DNA from: Burkholderiaceae bacterium
GTDB lineage: Bacteria; Pseudomonadota; Gammaproteobacteria; Burkholderiales; Burkholderiaceae
Direction: 5' to 3'
Assembly (NCBI GenBank): GCA_947472645.1
Contig: CANJBQ010000006.1
Coordinates: forward strand, 1-64,000
DNA: 64,000 nucleotides
Positions 8,495 through 17,107 of the stretch are shown here, piece after piece; the first letter of the stretch is position 1; each line of letters begins with the position of its first letter. Under the pieces are notes generated by a model. The model had not been told where the DNA came from. It made no database searches and saw nothing but the letters and a program-made list of their open reading frames with translations. The position numbers were made by a program, and so were the translations under genes.

Positions 8495-9607
8495 TCAATA
8501 CACATCATCTGCGGCATCAATTGGTAAAGCGATAGGACGTTTTAACCTGGCAGATAAATCAAAAGCTTTTGTCATCATCAAATTTTTATGTGCGTCAGCA
8601 ACTGTCGCTGCAGGGGTTGGTAAATTTAAAGAAACACGATTCAGCCAAGAATCTGTCTCCTCACGCATCGGACCACGCAATTCCCCTAAAGCCATATCAC
8701 CTGGAGGATAACTACCCATAAAATCGACTCGGCGAGAAGCATCAGGCGCATACCCTTCACCTTGAGATTTTGACGTAGCAAGGACAATATCTCTATGGGT
8801 ATCATCAATCGTCAATACTCCTTCAGTACCGACAATGCCAACATCTAAACTATAAACGGCACCTGGCCATACCACCGGAAGTGCCCATGAAATCGTGGCT
8901 TGGTAAATAGTGCCATCTGAAAATGTGACGACGCCACTAGTTGCATCAATACCTTTGTATTCTGGGCCAAGCGCTTTATCAATAGCTCTGGCATAAACCT
9001 CAACAGGAGTCTTTCCCTGCATCATCCACATCACGATATCTAAAGCGTGCGTCCCAGAAATGACCATCGGGGATATGCGTTCAGGATGATCGGTGCGTTT
9101 GTAATTATCAATCGCCACTAGGCGGTTCATAAAGGCACGAGAGGTGACTAAAGTCACATCACCTAATTGTCCAGAGACTACTTTTTCTTTTGCGGCTAAC
9201 CAACGGCGACGAAATCTTTGTGTGTAACCAACGATAGCATCCACCCCAGCAGCCTCAATAGCTTTTAAAACTCTCGCTGAATCAGCTAAATCTGTTGCAA
9301 GCGGTTTTTCAATCAGTAATGAATGCCCTCTTTCAACCGCTTTTAAGATGGGGTCAACATGTAAATGTTCATCCGTAGAAATAATGACAGCGTTGACTTC
9401 CGGGCGATTGAGTAACTCCTCATACGAGTCGGTGACAAAATCAGCTTTAAGTATTTCTGCAACAAGTTTTGCGCGCTCAGGATTTTTTTCTGCAATCCCA
9501 ATCCATCCTACTTGAGGATGACGCGCCGCAACTTCACCACGGAATAAACCGACCCGACCAGCTCCAACAATAGCTAGACCCAGAGTTTTTGCTTGACGAT
9601 CACGCAT
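8495..9607 (-). CDS. Gfo/Idh/MocA-family NAD(P)-dependent oxidoreductase
   Basis: 370 residues. N-terminal Rossmann fold with GAGRVG at the dinucleotide loop, then the family triad segment LLIEKPLA and, in the C-terminal domain, SGTHALDIVMWMM with the catalytic His/Asp region. Members oxidise or reduce polyol, inositol, sugar or related hydroxyl/keto substrates. It starts three bases after the stop of the second family member upstream (9611-10675), so the two are co-translated and may act as a hetero-pair or in consecutive steps. Substrate unknown. Confidence 0.85.
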   Translation of the reverse strand: MRDRQAKTLGLAIVGAGRVGLFRGEVAARHPQVGWIGIAEKNPERAKLVAEILKADFVTDSYEELLNRPEVNAVIISTDEHLHVDPILKAVERGHSLLIEKPLATDLADSARVLKAIEAAGVDAIVGYTQRFRRRWLAAKEKVVSGQLGDVTLVTSRAFMNRLVAIDNYKRTDHPERISPMVISGTHALDIVMWMMQGKTPVEVYARAIDKALGPEYKGIDATSGVVTFSDGTIYQATISWALPVVWPGAVYSLDVGIVGTEGVLTIDDTHRDIVLATSKSQGEGYAPDASRRVDFMGSYPPGDMALGELRGPMREETDSWLNRVSLNLPTPAATVADAHKNLMMTKAFDLSARLKRPIALPIDAADDVY

Positions 9608-9610
9608 CAG

Positions 9611-10675
9611 TTAACCATTTACAGCGCGAAGTTGATCTTGCGAAATTGGCAAGTAGACAGGTTCGCCAGTTTCAGCTGAAAGATCAGCGGCCATATAAAC
9701 TTCCATGACCTGACGAGCTTGCTCACCAGTAACAAGAACATCACGATCTAGTGCAACAGCTTCAATAAAGTGAATGGTTTCATAGGCCATTGGCCCCGCA
9801 TAAACGTGATCGACTTGCTCACCAGGCATCGTTGACATCGGCAGTTGCATACCATTTTTCATGGTGTTAAGCACAACATCTTTATGACTATCATCCACCA
9901 GAAAAGCACCATCACTACCAATAAATTCAATCCACGTTGAAGAAAAATTAGGGTATCCAGGAGGCAAACTCCAGCCACCACCAACAACAAAAGATAACCC
10001 ACTATCCATCGTTACCATCGTCCACTGTGTATCAGGAATATCTCCTCCAGTAGATTCACGCATGACGCCATAGTTCACCTGTGAATATACTTTAACAGGC
10101 TTGGCAGGCTCTAAGCACCAAAAAATAAAGTCTAAATCATGCGTCGATTCCATAGCAGCTGGTGATAATTTAACACGACCACTAATTTTTTTTCCCAAAC
10201 TACGAGTAATATGACGGCTGACTAAAACACTGACAGGCTTACCAATCGTGCCATCATTCAATGCTTTTTTAACATAGGCATATTTAGGATTAAATCGCTG
10301 AGAATACCCAATCGTAAATTTGAGATTTTTCTGTTTGGCAATAGCAATTAACTCATCAGCCTCCTCTAATGCAATCGCAATAGGCTTTTCTAGAAAAACA
10401 TGCTTACCAGCTAAGAGCGCCTCTTTAGCAATCGGAAAATGAGTCGTCTCAGGAGTGGACGAAATCATGACTGCATCAATTTCTGCAATCTGAAGTAATT
10501 CGCGGTAATCTGTGGTGGCCAACTTAGGATTTACCTTATCCGACATCTCTTTCAAGCGAATTTCGTTCGTCTCTGCAATATAGATATCTTTGACTAAAGG
10601 ATTACGAAAGGCAGTTTCAGTTCGGATACCACCACACCAGCCAGTACCAATAATGGCAACATTGATTTGTTTCAT
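9611..10675 (-). CDS. Gfo/Idh/MocA-family NAD(P)-dependent oxidoreductase
   Basis: 354 residues from the ATG at 10675. GGAGA lies seven bases upstream and overlaps the alternative TTG at 10687, which is therefore unlikely. The nucleotide loop is IGTGWCGG, EKP occurs in VFLEKPIAIA, and STHDLDFIFW carries the catalytic-domain His-Asp. It is clearly paralogous to the next gene but not nearly identical. It is the first gene of a minus-strand operon, divergent from the P450 operon across a 217-base spacer. Confidence 0.85.
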   Translation of the reverse strand: MKQINVAIIGTGWCGGIRTETAFRNPLVKDIYIAETNEIRLKEMSDKVNPKLATTDYRELLQIAEIDAVMISSTPETTHFPIAKEALLAGKHVFLEKPIAIALEEADELIAIAKQKNLKFTIGYSQRFNPKYAYVKKALNDGTIGKPVSVLVSRHITRSLGKKISGRVKLSPAAMESTHDLDFIFWCLEPAKPVKVYSQVNYGVMRESTGGDIPDTQWTMVTMDSGLSFVVGGGWSLPPGYPNFSSTWIEFIGSDGAFLVDDSHKDVVLNTMKNGMQLPMSTMPGEQVDHVYAGPMAYETIHFIEAVALDRDVLVTGEQARQVMEVYMAADLSAETGEPVYLPISQDQLRAVNG

Positions 10676-10892
10676 ACTTGTCTCCAAAAAGAATATTTAA
10701 TTATCTTTTAAATTTTACATCTCTTCAGTTGTTTTTTTAAAAAATACTCAAATTTACGGTTCATCTGGTTTTTACCCTAAAGACCTTGAATATAGTATAT
10801 TTTCCGGTATATGAAACATTCTTTTATCAAAAAAAGAACTAACTTTGCGATACTGACCTATTGAGCACCCAAAATATAGACTAAAAATAGTG
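10676..10892. promoter_or_regulatory. Divergent intergenic region with an odd palindrome and GTATAT direct repeats
   Basis: AT-rich 217-base spacer between the oxidoreductase operon (minus) and the P450 operon (plus). It holds a perfect odd palindrome AATATA-G-TATATT at 10789-10801 and a second copy of GTATAT at 10807-10812, 12 bases after the first (10795-10800). This arrangement could be an operator, but no regulator gene is adjacent. No convincing -35/-10 pair was found. Confidence 0.3.
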
Positions 10893-12086
10893 ATGACAAC
10901 TCTCCAAAAAGATATTCCAACTAGTTCCATTGACCCGTTTTCGAACGAATATATTCTCTCGCCTTATGCTTTTCACCAAGAACTAAGGCAGTTAGGCCCA
11001 GTTTGTTACCTCAGCAAGTGGGATGTTTTTGCAGTAACCCAATATCAATATGTTAAAGAAGTGCTTGATCAACCTTTGGTTTTTTGTTCAGGGGCAGGGG
11101 TCGGTATCTCTAATTTTAAAAAAGAACCGCCATGGCGTGTGCCAAGCCTTGTATTAGAAACAGATCCTCCTGACCATACGAGAAATCGCGCTGTAATTAG
11201 CAAAACACTTTCGCCAATTGCGTTAAGAAATCTAAAAACTCAATTTGAAGCAGAAGCCAATATCATCATTGATCAACTATTAGAAAAGAGATGCTTTGAT
11301 GCAGTAAAGGATTTAGGAGAAGCTTTTCCACTGAAGGTTTTTGGGGATGCAATCGGTATCACATCAAATCAACGACATAATGCTATTTTGTACGGGAATA
11401 TGGTGTTCAATGGCCTCGGGCCTAAGAATGATCTTTTTATGGATGCTATGTCTCATGCTGATGAAGTGAATCCTTGGGTCATGAGCGCTTGTCAAAGAGC
11501 TAATCTATCTAAAACTGGTTTAGGTATCCAAATTTATGACGCTGTAGATAGTGGTATTTTGACTGAAATGGAAGCAACTACACTAGTGAGATCATTCTTT
11601 TCTGCGGGTATAGATACTACGGCTCATGCAATTAGTAATGCTATGTTCAGCTTTGTTACATTTCCAGAGCAGTGGAAAAAACTGAAAGAAAGTCCTCAGC
11701 TTGCAAAACCTGCTTTTGAGGAAATCTTAAGATTTGAATCGCCTTTTCAGACATTTTTTAGAACCACAACAACCGAGACTCAACTTGGGAATTATGTCAT
11801 TCCAGAAAACGAGAAAGTCATGATTTCAATGGGCTCTGCTAATCGAGACCCATTAAAATGGGATAAGCCAGATCAATTTGATATTTCAAGAGCAACTATA
11901 GGACATCTTGGATTTGGTACTGGTATACACGGGTGCGTTGGTCAAATGCTAGCGAGGTCTGAGGTAGAAGCTCTTCTTCAAGTCATGGCAAAAAAAGTGA
12001 CCTCCATTCGCATTACCGAAGAGCCCAAGCGACTACTGCATAATACTTTACGTGGTTTTGAATCACTACCGATCGAATTTATTTAA
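10893..12086 (+). CDS. Cytochrome P450, CYP199A-like (para-substituted benzoate oxidase type)
   Basis: 397 residues from the ATG at 10893 (a GTG lies directly before it). Soluble bacterial P450: I-helix AGIDTT (about 238-243), K-helix EEILR (ExxR at 277-280), heme loop GFGTGIHGCVG with Cys348 as thiolate ligand. The stretches GVGISNFKKEPPWR, PSLVLETDPPDHTR and ESPFQTFFRTTT match what I recall of CYP199A2 of Rhodopseudomonas palustris, which O-demethylates 4-methoxybenzoate. By analogy the substrate is a para-substituted benzoic or cinnamic acid. A [2Fe-2S] ferredoxin follows 11 bases later, as in CYP199A systems. No ferredoxin reductase is present. Confidence 0.88.
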   Translation: MTTLQKDIPTSSIDPFSNEYILSPYAFHQELRQLGPVCYLSKWDVFAVTQYQYVKEVLDQPLVFCSGAGVGISNFKKEPPWRVPSLVLETDPPDHTRNRAVISKTLSPIALRNLKTQFEAEANIIIDQLLEKRCFDAVKDLGEAFPLKVFGDAIGITSNQRHNAILYGNMVFNGLGPKNDLFMDAMSHADEVNPWVMSACQRANLSKTGLGIQIYDAVDSGILTEMEATTLVRSFFSAGIDTTAHAISNAMFSFVTFPEQWKKLKESPQLAKPAFEEILRFESPFQTFFRTTTTETQLGNYVIPENEKVMISMGSANRDPLKWDKPDQFDISRATIGHLGFGTGIHGCVGQMLARSEVEALLQVMAKKVTSIRITEEPKRLLHNTLRGFESLPIEFI

Positions 12087-12097
12087 AAGAGACACAG

Positions 12098-12421
12098 ATG
12101 CCAACGATTCACTTTATTCACCCAAATGGTCAAACGACAACTCTAGATGTCGGCGTGGGTAAAAGCGTCATGAGCGTTTGTCGTGACCATGGATTTGAAG
12201 AGGTTTTAGCAGAATGCGGTGGTTCTGCTCTTTGCGCGACATGCCATGTCTATATTGATGCGGATCAATTCGAAATATTTACGCCACCGAATGAGGTAGA
12301 ACATCAAATGCTAGAATTTGTCGCCTCTGAGAGAAAACCTACTAGTCGTCTTTCCTGCCAATTAACAATCAATGATCAATGTGACAACTTAAAAGTCTTT
12401 CTGCCAAACCAACAAATCTAA
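12098..12421 (+). CDS. [2Fe-2S] ferredoxin, adrenodoxin/putidaredoxin type
   Basis: 107 residues. Cluster ligands Cys40, Cys46, Cys49 and Cys87 (C-x5-C-x2-C-x37-C), the spacing of P450-type vertebrate-like ferredoxins. The first three lie in ECGGSALCATCH. It is expected to carry electrons from an NAD(P)H-dependent reductase to the P450 encoded just upstream. It could also supply the Rieske oxygenase at 40.7 kb, which lacks a dedicated ferredoxin, but that is speculation. Ribosome site AAGAG precedes the ATG. Confidence 0.88.
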   Translation: MPTIHFIHPNGQTTTLDVGVGKSVMSVCRDHGFEEVLAECGGSALCATCHVYIDADQFEIFTPPNEVEHQMLEFVASERKPTSRLSCQLTINDQCDNLKVFLPNQQI

Positions 12422-12451
12422 AAAACAGTCATTCAGTAAGGAAGATAATAG

Positions 12452-12493
12452 ATGAAGCTACGCCAAAGAAAGTTATTAAAAAGATGTCCCTAG
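12452..12493 (+). CDS. Possible 13-codon ORF with a strong ribosome-binding site
   Basis: In the 85-base gap after the ferredoxin gene, an ATG preceded by AAGGAAG (about 12438-12444) opens a 13-residue reading frame rich in Lys/Arg (MKLRQRKLLKRCP) and ends in TAG 13 bases before the next gene's ATG. The following hydroxyacid dehydrogenase has no good ribosome site of its own, so translation of this ORF could assist it. It may equally be a gene remnant or chance. Confidence 0.25.
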   Translation: MKLRQRKLLKRCP

Positions 12494-12506
12494 CTAAATA
12501 TCTTTG

Positions 12507-13475
12507 ATGAAACCTAAGATTCTTTTATTACTTACTTTTACGCAAAGTATTCGCGAACAGTATCTGAACGGACTTCAGCAAAAATTCCCTGATTTAGAAA
12601 TAAATGTCGTCGACCATCATTCAAAAGTAGAGCCCTTCATCAATGAGGCAAATGTACTAGTTACATTTGGGCCAATGATGTCTGAAAATGTATTGCAAAA
12701 AGCGCAAAAATTAAAATGGATACAAGCTTTAGGTTCTGGGGTGGATGGCATCACTGACCGTAAATCACTTGATCGCTCTGTCTTAATTACAAATATGTAT
12801 GGTATTCATGGTGCTCCAGTATCTGAAGCTGCTCTGATGTCGATGTTTGCCTTAGCCAGAAACTTACCTTGGGTCATCCGTAATCAACTTCAAGCAAAAT
12901 GGGATCGCCGTATTCCGCCAAGTATTTTGGAGGGTAAAACCGTCGTAATCTTTGGCGTTGGCATCATTTCTAGTGCGCTAGCTCCAAAATGCCAGGCATT
13001 AGGGATGACGGTTTTAGGTGTGAGCTCTACCGTGCGAGCCATATCAGGTTTTGATCATATCTACCCTAAAGATCAATTGGTTGATGCCGTCCAAAAAGCT
13101 GATTACTTCATATTACTGAGCCCTTACTCTCAGGACACTCACCACATCATCAATGACCATGTGCTTGGACATATGAAACCCTCTGCATTCCTGATTAATT
13201 TAGCTCGTGGAGGGGTTGTGGATGAAGCGGCATTAATAAGGTGTTTAGAAGAGCATCAAATCGCAGGAGCAGCACTTGACGTCTTTCAAGAAGAGCCACT
13301 TCCACCCTCACATCCGTTTTGGGGTATGGAAAATGTTTTGGTCACACCTCATTTAGGTGGATTTTATGATGAGTATGTTCATCATGCGCTTCCAATTGTC
13401 ATTCATAATATTCATCAATTTATTAAAAATGATTATCAGGCCATGAAAAACGTTGTTCGATTGCCCCAACAATAA
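12507..13475 (+). CDS. D-isomer-specific 2-hydroxyacid dehydrogenase family protein
   Basis: 322 residues from ATG 12507 (a TTG precedes it). NAD-dependent fold: nucleotide loop VVIFGVGIIS (a degenerate GxGxxG), then LINLARGGVVDE with the substrate-binding Arg, AALDVFQEEPLP with the catalytic Asp/Glu pair, and HPFWGMENVLVTPHLGG with the catalytic His. It reduces 2-oxoacids to D-2-hydroxyacids or the reverse. In this P450 operon it may act on a side-chain acid, which is inference. Partner specificity cannot be told from sequence. Confidence 0.85.
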   Translation: MKPKILLLLTFTQSIREQYLNGLQQKFPDLEINVVDHHSKVEPFINEANVLVTFGPMMSENVLQKAQKLKWIQALGSGVDGITDRKSLDRSVLITNMYGIHGAPVSEAALMSMFALARNLPWVIRNQLQAKWDRRIPPSILEGKTVVIFGVGIISSALAPKCQALGMTVLGVSSTVRAISGFDHIYPKDQLVDAVQKADYFILLSPYSQDTHHIINDHVLGHMKPSAFLINLARGGVVDEAALIRCLEEHQIAGAALDVFQEEPLPPSHPFWGMENVLVTPHLGGFYDEYVHHALPIVIHNIHQFIKNDYQAMKNVVRLPQQ

Positions 13476-13489
13476 TAGGAAAGAAGTCT

Positions 13490-14689
13490 ATGGTAAGTGT
13501 TTCAGAAAGAATTAATCAGCCCATCTCTAGTGCAGAACTCGAAAGACGATGGACCACTATTCGTACAGAAATGGCTAAACAAAAAATTGATGTTCTCATC
13601 ATGCAAGCGAATAATGATTTTATGGGTGGATATGTAAAGTACTTTACAGACATTCCAGCTACAAATGGTTATGTTGTGACAGTTATTTTTCCATTAAACG
13701 AACGAATGACCGTCATCGGTCAAGGTCCGTTTGGTAACATCCGATCATTTCCAGAGGACGGTGATGTTTTACGGCGGGGCGTTGGACAACTCATGACCGT
13801 ACCTAGTTACGCCTCCGCTCACTTCACAGCAGGATATGACGGTACTTTGGCTGAAAAAGCTCTAGAAGCTTATGCTGGATCAAAGATTGGTTTGCTAGGT
13901 ACCGCAGCAATTTCTTATGCTCTCATCAATACCCTAAAAAATGGTCAGCATGCTAAATCTGATTTTATTGATGCCTCGGATTTAGTCGATCATATTAAAG
14001 CAATTAAAAGCCCCGAAGAAATATCTATAATTCGCAAAACTGCTGCCATGCAAGATGCGGCAATGGAAGCTGTTTTCGCTGCAGTAAAACCTGGAATGCG
14101 GGATCTTGAATTGGCGGGTATTGCACAACAAGTAGGTCATACCTTTGGAAGTGAGCAAGGCCTATTTCTTTGCGCATCAGGCCCAGTAGGTAGCTCCCCT
14201 GTATTTGGGAACCGTCATCTACAAAATCGCATGATCAAAGATGGTGATCAATTTACGATCTTGATTGAAAACAATGGCGCTGGGGGGTTTTATACCGAAC
14301 TCGGAAGAACTTGCGTGCTAGGTAAAGCATCCCTATCAATGAAAACAGAATATGACTTTGTGATTAAAGCCCAAGACTTTACCTTAAGTCTCTTACAACC
14401 TGGCGCCGACTGTAAAACTATTTGGGATACGTATAACCAATTTATGCGCGATCATGGACGCCCCCCTGAATCAAGACTACATTGTCATGGCCAAGGTTAC
14501 GATATGGTGGAGCGACCATTAGCAAGATTTGATGAAACCATGAAGATCGCTGCCGGTATGGTTATGGCTGCTCACCCAACCTATGTAACAGAAGATACCT
14601 ATAGTTGGAGTTGCGATACCTTTCTCATTGGTGAGAATGGTAAAAACGAAAGGTTTCACCAATTCCCACGACAACTGACCGAACTTTAA
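13490..14689 (+). CDS. M24 (aminopeptidase P/creatinase-fold) hydrolase with altered metal site
   Basis: 399 residues: an N-terminal creatinase-like domain (about 1-160) and a C-terminal pita-bread domain. The five canonical M24 metal ligands (Asp, Asp, His, Glu, Glu) align by eye to Glu260, Glu270, His333, His362 and Cys375, so most positions are changed. This argues against an ordinary dinuclear Xaa-Pro peptidase and for a metal-free, creatinase-like or otherwise altered hydrolase. It lies 14 bases after the hydroxyacid dehydrogenase and three bases before a Bug gene. Substrate not assigned. Confidence 0.75.
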   Translation: MVSVSERINQPISSAELERRWTTIRTEMAKQKIDVLIMQANNDFMGGYVKYFTDIPATNGYVVTVIFPLNERMTVIGQGPFGNIRSFPEDGDVLRRGVGQLMTVPSYASAHFTAGYDGTLAEKALEAYAGSKIGLLGTAAISYALINTLKNGQHAKSDFIDASDLVDHIKAIKSPEEISIIRKTAAMQDAAMEAVFAAVKPGMRDLELAGIAQQVGHTFGSEQGLFLCASGPVGSSPVFGNRHLQNRMIKDGDQFTILIENNGAGGFYTELGRTCVLGKASLSMKTEYDFVIKAQDFTLSLLQPGADCKTIWDTYNQFMRDHGRPPESRLHCHGQGYDMVERPLARFDETMKIAAGMVMAAHPTYVTEDTYSWSCDTFLIGENGKNERFHQFPRQLTEL

Positions 14690-14692
14690 TAA

Positions 14693-15688
14693 ATGAAACA
14701 AAAATATTTTTCTTTTCAAAATCATTCGTATTTATTATGGCGATTACTAATACTGTTATCTTTTTTGAATGCGGGTATTGCAAAAGGGGATTCGTTCCCT
14801 AGCAAACCGATACATATATATGTTGGACAAAGCGCTGGCGGTGGGATGGATACCCTAGCGCGTCTCATTGGTCAAAAAATATCTACAAACTTAGGTCAGC
14901 CAGTCATTATCGAAAATAAAGTTGGTGCAGCCGGCATGATCGCAACTGAATTCGTAGCAAAGAGCGCACCAGATGGATATAGTCTAATCATGGCGCCGAC
15001 TGGGAACATGGTATTTAATCCAATCTTAATTCCTAAGATACGATATTCCCCGACTAAAGACTTTACTCCTGTGTCTTTGGTTTCCACATTTTCATTAGTG
15101 TTAATTGTCAACGCAAAACAACCTTTTAAAAATGTGGCTGATTTAGTGAGCTTTGTTAAAGCAAATCCTACACAATCCAACTATGGAGGTTCTGGGCCTG
15201 CGTTTCAATTTGCCACAGAACTATTTAAATTAAATACGGATATTCAAGGTGAATTCATTCAATATAAAAGTACTAGCGAAACAGTGGTTGCTGTCGCAAG
15301 TGGAGATCTTTTATTTTCTCTCGTAGATACTGGTCCAGTCATGCCTAGCATAGCTTCCGGCAGAGTTAAAGCACTTGCCGTTAGTTCTGCAAAACGCTTG
15401 GCAAACTTGCCCCAAGTACCAACAATGCGCGAACTAGGACTTCCTCAAGTTGAATTTGATTATTGGGCAGGACTTTTTGTTCCTGCTGGAACACCAAAAG
15501 ACATTGTAAAAATTCTTGAAAAAGAAATAAATCGTGTGGTGAGTATGCCCGATGTCGTTAAGCAAATGGAAAGCATACAAGTTAACCCTTTAAGCTCCAC
15601 ATCTGAAGAACTCTCCAAACTATTAAGTGACGATTTAGCCCGCTGGAAAACTGTAGCAGACAAAGCAAAAATTAAATTACTGGATTAA
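14693..15688 (+). CDS. Bug/TctC-family periplasmic receptor
   Basis: 331 residues, last gene of the P450 operon. Signal peptide with core YLLWRLLILLSFLNAG and cleavage near IAKG/D. Family motifs: FPSKPIHIYVGQSAGGGMDTLAR, ENKVGAAGMIATEFVAKSAPDGYSL. The mid-protein motif EFIQYKSTSETVVAVASG is of the YKS(T)S type. Its last 17 bases overlap the tail of the convergent cupin gene. By position it could bind an aromatic acid used by the CYP199A-like P450, but this is inference. Confidence 0.9.
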   Translation: MKQKYFSFQNHSYLLWRLLILLSFLNAGIAKGDSFPSKPIHIYVGQSAGGGMDTLARLIGQKISTNLGQPVIIENKVGAAGMIATEFVAKSAPDGYSLIMAPTGNMVFNPILIPKIRYSPTKDFTPVSLVSTFSLVLIVNAKQPFKNVADLVSFVKANPTQSNYGGSGPAFQFATELFKLNTDIQGEFIQYKSTSETVVAVASGDLLFSLVDTGPVMPSIASGRVKALAVSSAKRLANLPQVPTMRELGLPQVEFDYWAGLFVPAGTPKDIVKILEKEINRVVSMPDVVKQMESIQVNPLSSTSEELSKLLSDDLARWKTVADKAKIKLLD

Positions 15689-16253
15689 TCTTATTCTTTA
15701 AGGAGTCTTCATACTCACCGTCGAGCAGAATAAAGACTACAGTACAAGGCTCCTTACTTCGATTGGCCCAAGCATGATTGGTCCCACACTGAACTAAGAT
15801 ATCCCCCGCTTTTAAAAGCACTTCTGAATCATCCAAAAGCATAGTGATTTCACCGGACAGAACAATGGCGTAATCAATAGTCTCAGTTCGGTGCATCAAT
15901 GGGTGTCGGCCTGTTTTCTCAAAAGTAGCCCCCGCTTGATTTCCAAGAGAGGCAAATAACTCGGCTGAGCCCTTGGCATCCATATTTTTAATTTCATCAG
16001 TTTCAGGCGGGAAATGGTTGACCCGAATAACACTACCATTTTCAGTAGGTAATTGTCTTCTGGGGCCTAAGGTTGTTTCTGCAACATTTTCTTCGATTAA
16101 TGCTGGAGTATTTCCTGTTCTAAAAATATCAGTTGAAAAATAACCAGGGCGTAATGGTATGGTGTGCACGTATGGTGCTGGCCCATCTGATACCACAATC
16201 GCTTTTCCATGTTGATCATGCCCAGTAACAACTCTTCTCACCATTCCATTCAT
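15672..16253 (-). CDS. Cupin-domain protein
   Basis: 193 residues. A single cupin barrel lies in the C-terminal half: HPLMHRTETIDYAIVLSGEI gives the metal-binding H-x-H..E region, and AGDILVQCGTNHAWANRSKE the second motif with His. The N-terminal 80 residues (VVTGHDQHGKAIVVSDGPAP) recall cupins linked to aromatic or oxoacid catabolism. The gene starts six bases after the alpha/beta hydrolase stop, so the two form an operon. Its 3' end overlaps the convergent Bug gene. Enzyme or ligand sensor; not resolved. Confidence 0.82.
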   Translation of the reverse strand: MNGMVRRVVTGHDQHGKAIVVSDGPAPYVHTIPLRPGYFSTDIFRTGNTPALIEENVAETTLGPRRQLPTENGSVIRVNHFPPETDEIKNMDAKGSAELFASLGNQAGATFEKTGRHPLMHRTETIDYAIVLSGEITMLLDDSEVLLKAGDILVQCGTNHAWANRSKEPCTVVFILLDGEYEDSLKNKINPVI

Positions 16254-16259
16254 ATCAGA

Positions 16260-17093
16260 CTACCCTACCTTTGTTTTAATAAAATTCTGAATCATTTCTG
16301 TACACCCTATTGGATCCTCACGAACAGCAATATGTCCACAATCAGGCATATCGTAATACACCGATTGAGGAATATTTTTGGCGATTATTTTGCTAAATAA
16401 TGCAGGTATCCAAAAATCCCTTCCGCCACAAGTAACTAACGTTGGGCATTTAATTTCATGTAAACGGCTAGTGATAATCGTCTCCATTTCTTGTCCAGGT
16501 AATTTTCTACCCCAGGCAAGCATCGATTTACAGATCATTTCATATCTCTCTGGCGTATGCTCGCGAACTGATTTTAAATGTGTTTCTAGGAACTGATCAG
16601 CATTGGGACTGTCCAAAAACTCATGGCCAAATGTCCATAATGCAATAAAGTCTCGCATATCGACATCCATACCCAACTTATGACACAGTCGAATTCTTAG
16701 ATTTAAATTCAAGGTAATAAATCGATTGAGTTCAGAAAAGGCCCCAAACAAAAGGAGTGACTTCACTAACGATGGGTGCTGCAATGTCATTGCCATTGCC
16801 ATACTACCCCCATGAGAAGATCCTAAAATATGAGCACTCTTAATGCCAAAATGATCTGCTAATGCGGCAAAATCATCCGCCCATACTTCCGCAGTTAATT
16901 CTTTATCCTTTAACGAAGACCGCCCTATCCCTCGCGGATCCATCACGATGGTTTGATAATGTTTGCGTAGATGTGGCTCAATAGCATCAAAATAACTAGT
17001 TCCTCGACCAAGTCCAGGCAAAAGAAAGATCGGCTCTCCCTCCCCTTTTACTTCATAATAAATTTCAGTCGAATTAACATTTGCGATTGGCAT
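16260..17093 (-). CDS. Alpha/beta-hydrolase fold protein
   Basis: 277 residues, cytoplasmic. Oxyanion region FLLPGLGRG, nucleophile elbow GSSHGG with Ser93, acid Asp226 in CGGRDFW, base His254 in DCGHIAVRE. The type is close to the ring-cleavage-product or enol-lactone hydrolases of aromatic degradation, but specificity cannot be assigned. Ribosome site AAGGG precedes the ATG. It lies between a Bug gene (14 bases upstream) and a cupin, a possible three-gene uptake and hydrolysis unit. Confidence 0.85.
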   Translation of the reverse strand: MPIANVNSTEIYYEVKGEGEPIFLLPGLGRGTSYFDAIEPHLRKHYQTIVMDPRGIGRSSLKDKELTAEVWADDFAALADHFGIKSAHILGSSHGGSMAMAMTLQHPSLVKSLLLFGAFSELNRFITLNLNLRIRLCHKLGMDVDMRDFIALWTFGHEFLDSPNADQFLETHLKSVREHTPERYEMICKSMLAWGRKLPGQEMETIITSRLHEIKCPTLVTCGGRDFWIPALFSKIIAKNIPQSVYYDMPDCGHIAVREDPIGCTEMIQNFIKTKVG

Positions 17094-17107
17094 AAAACCC
17101 TTTCAGT

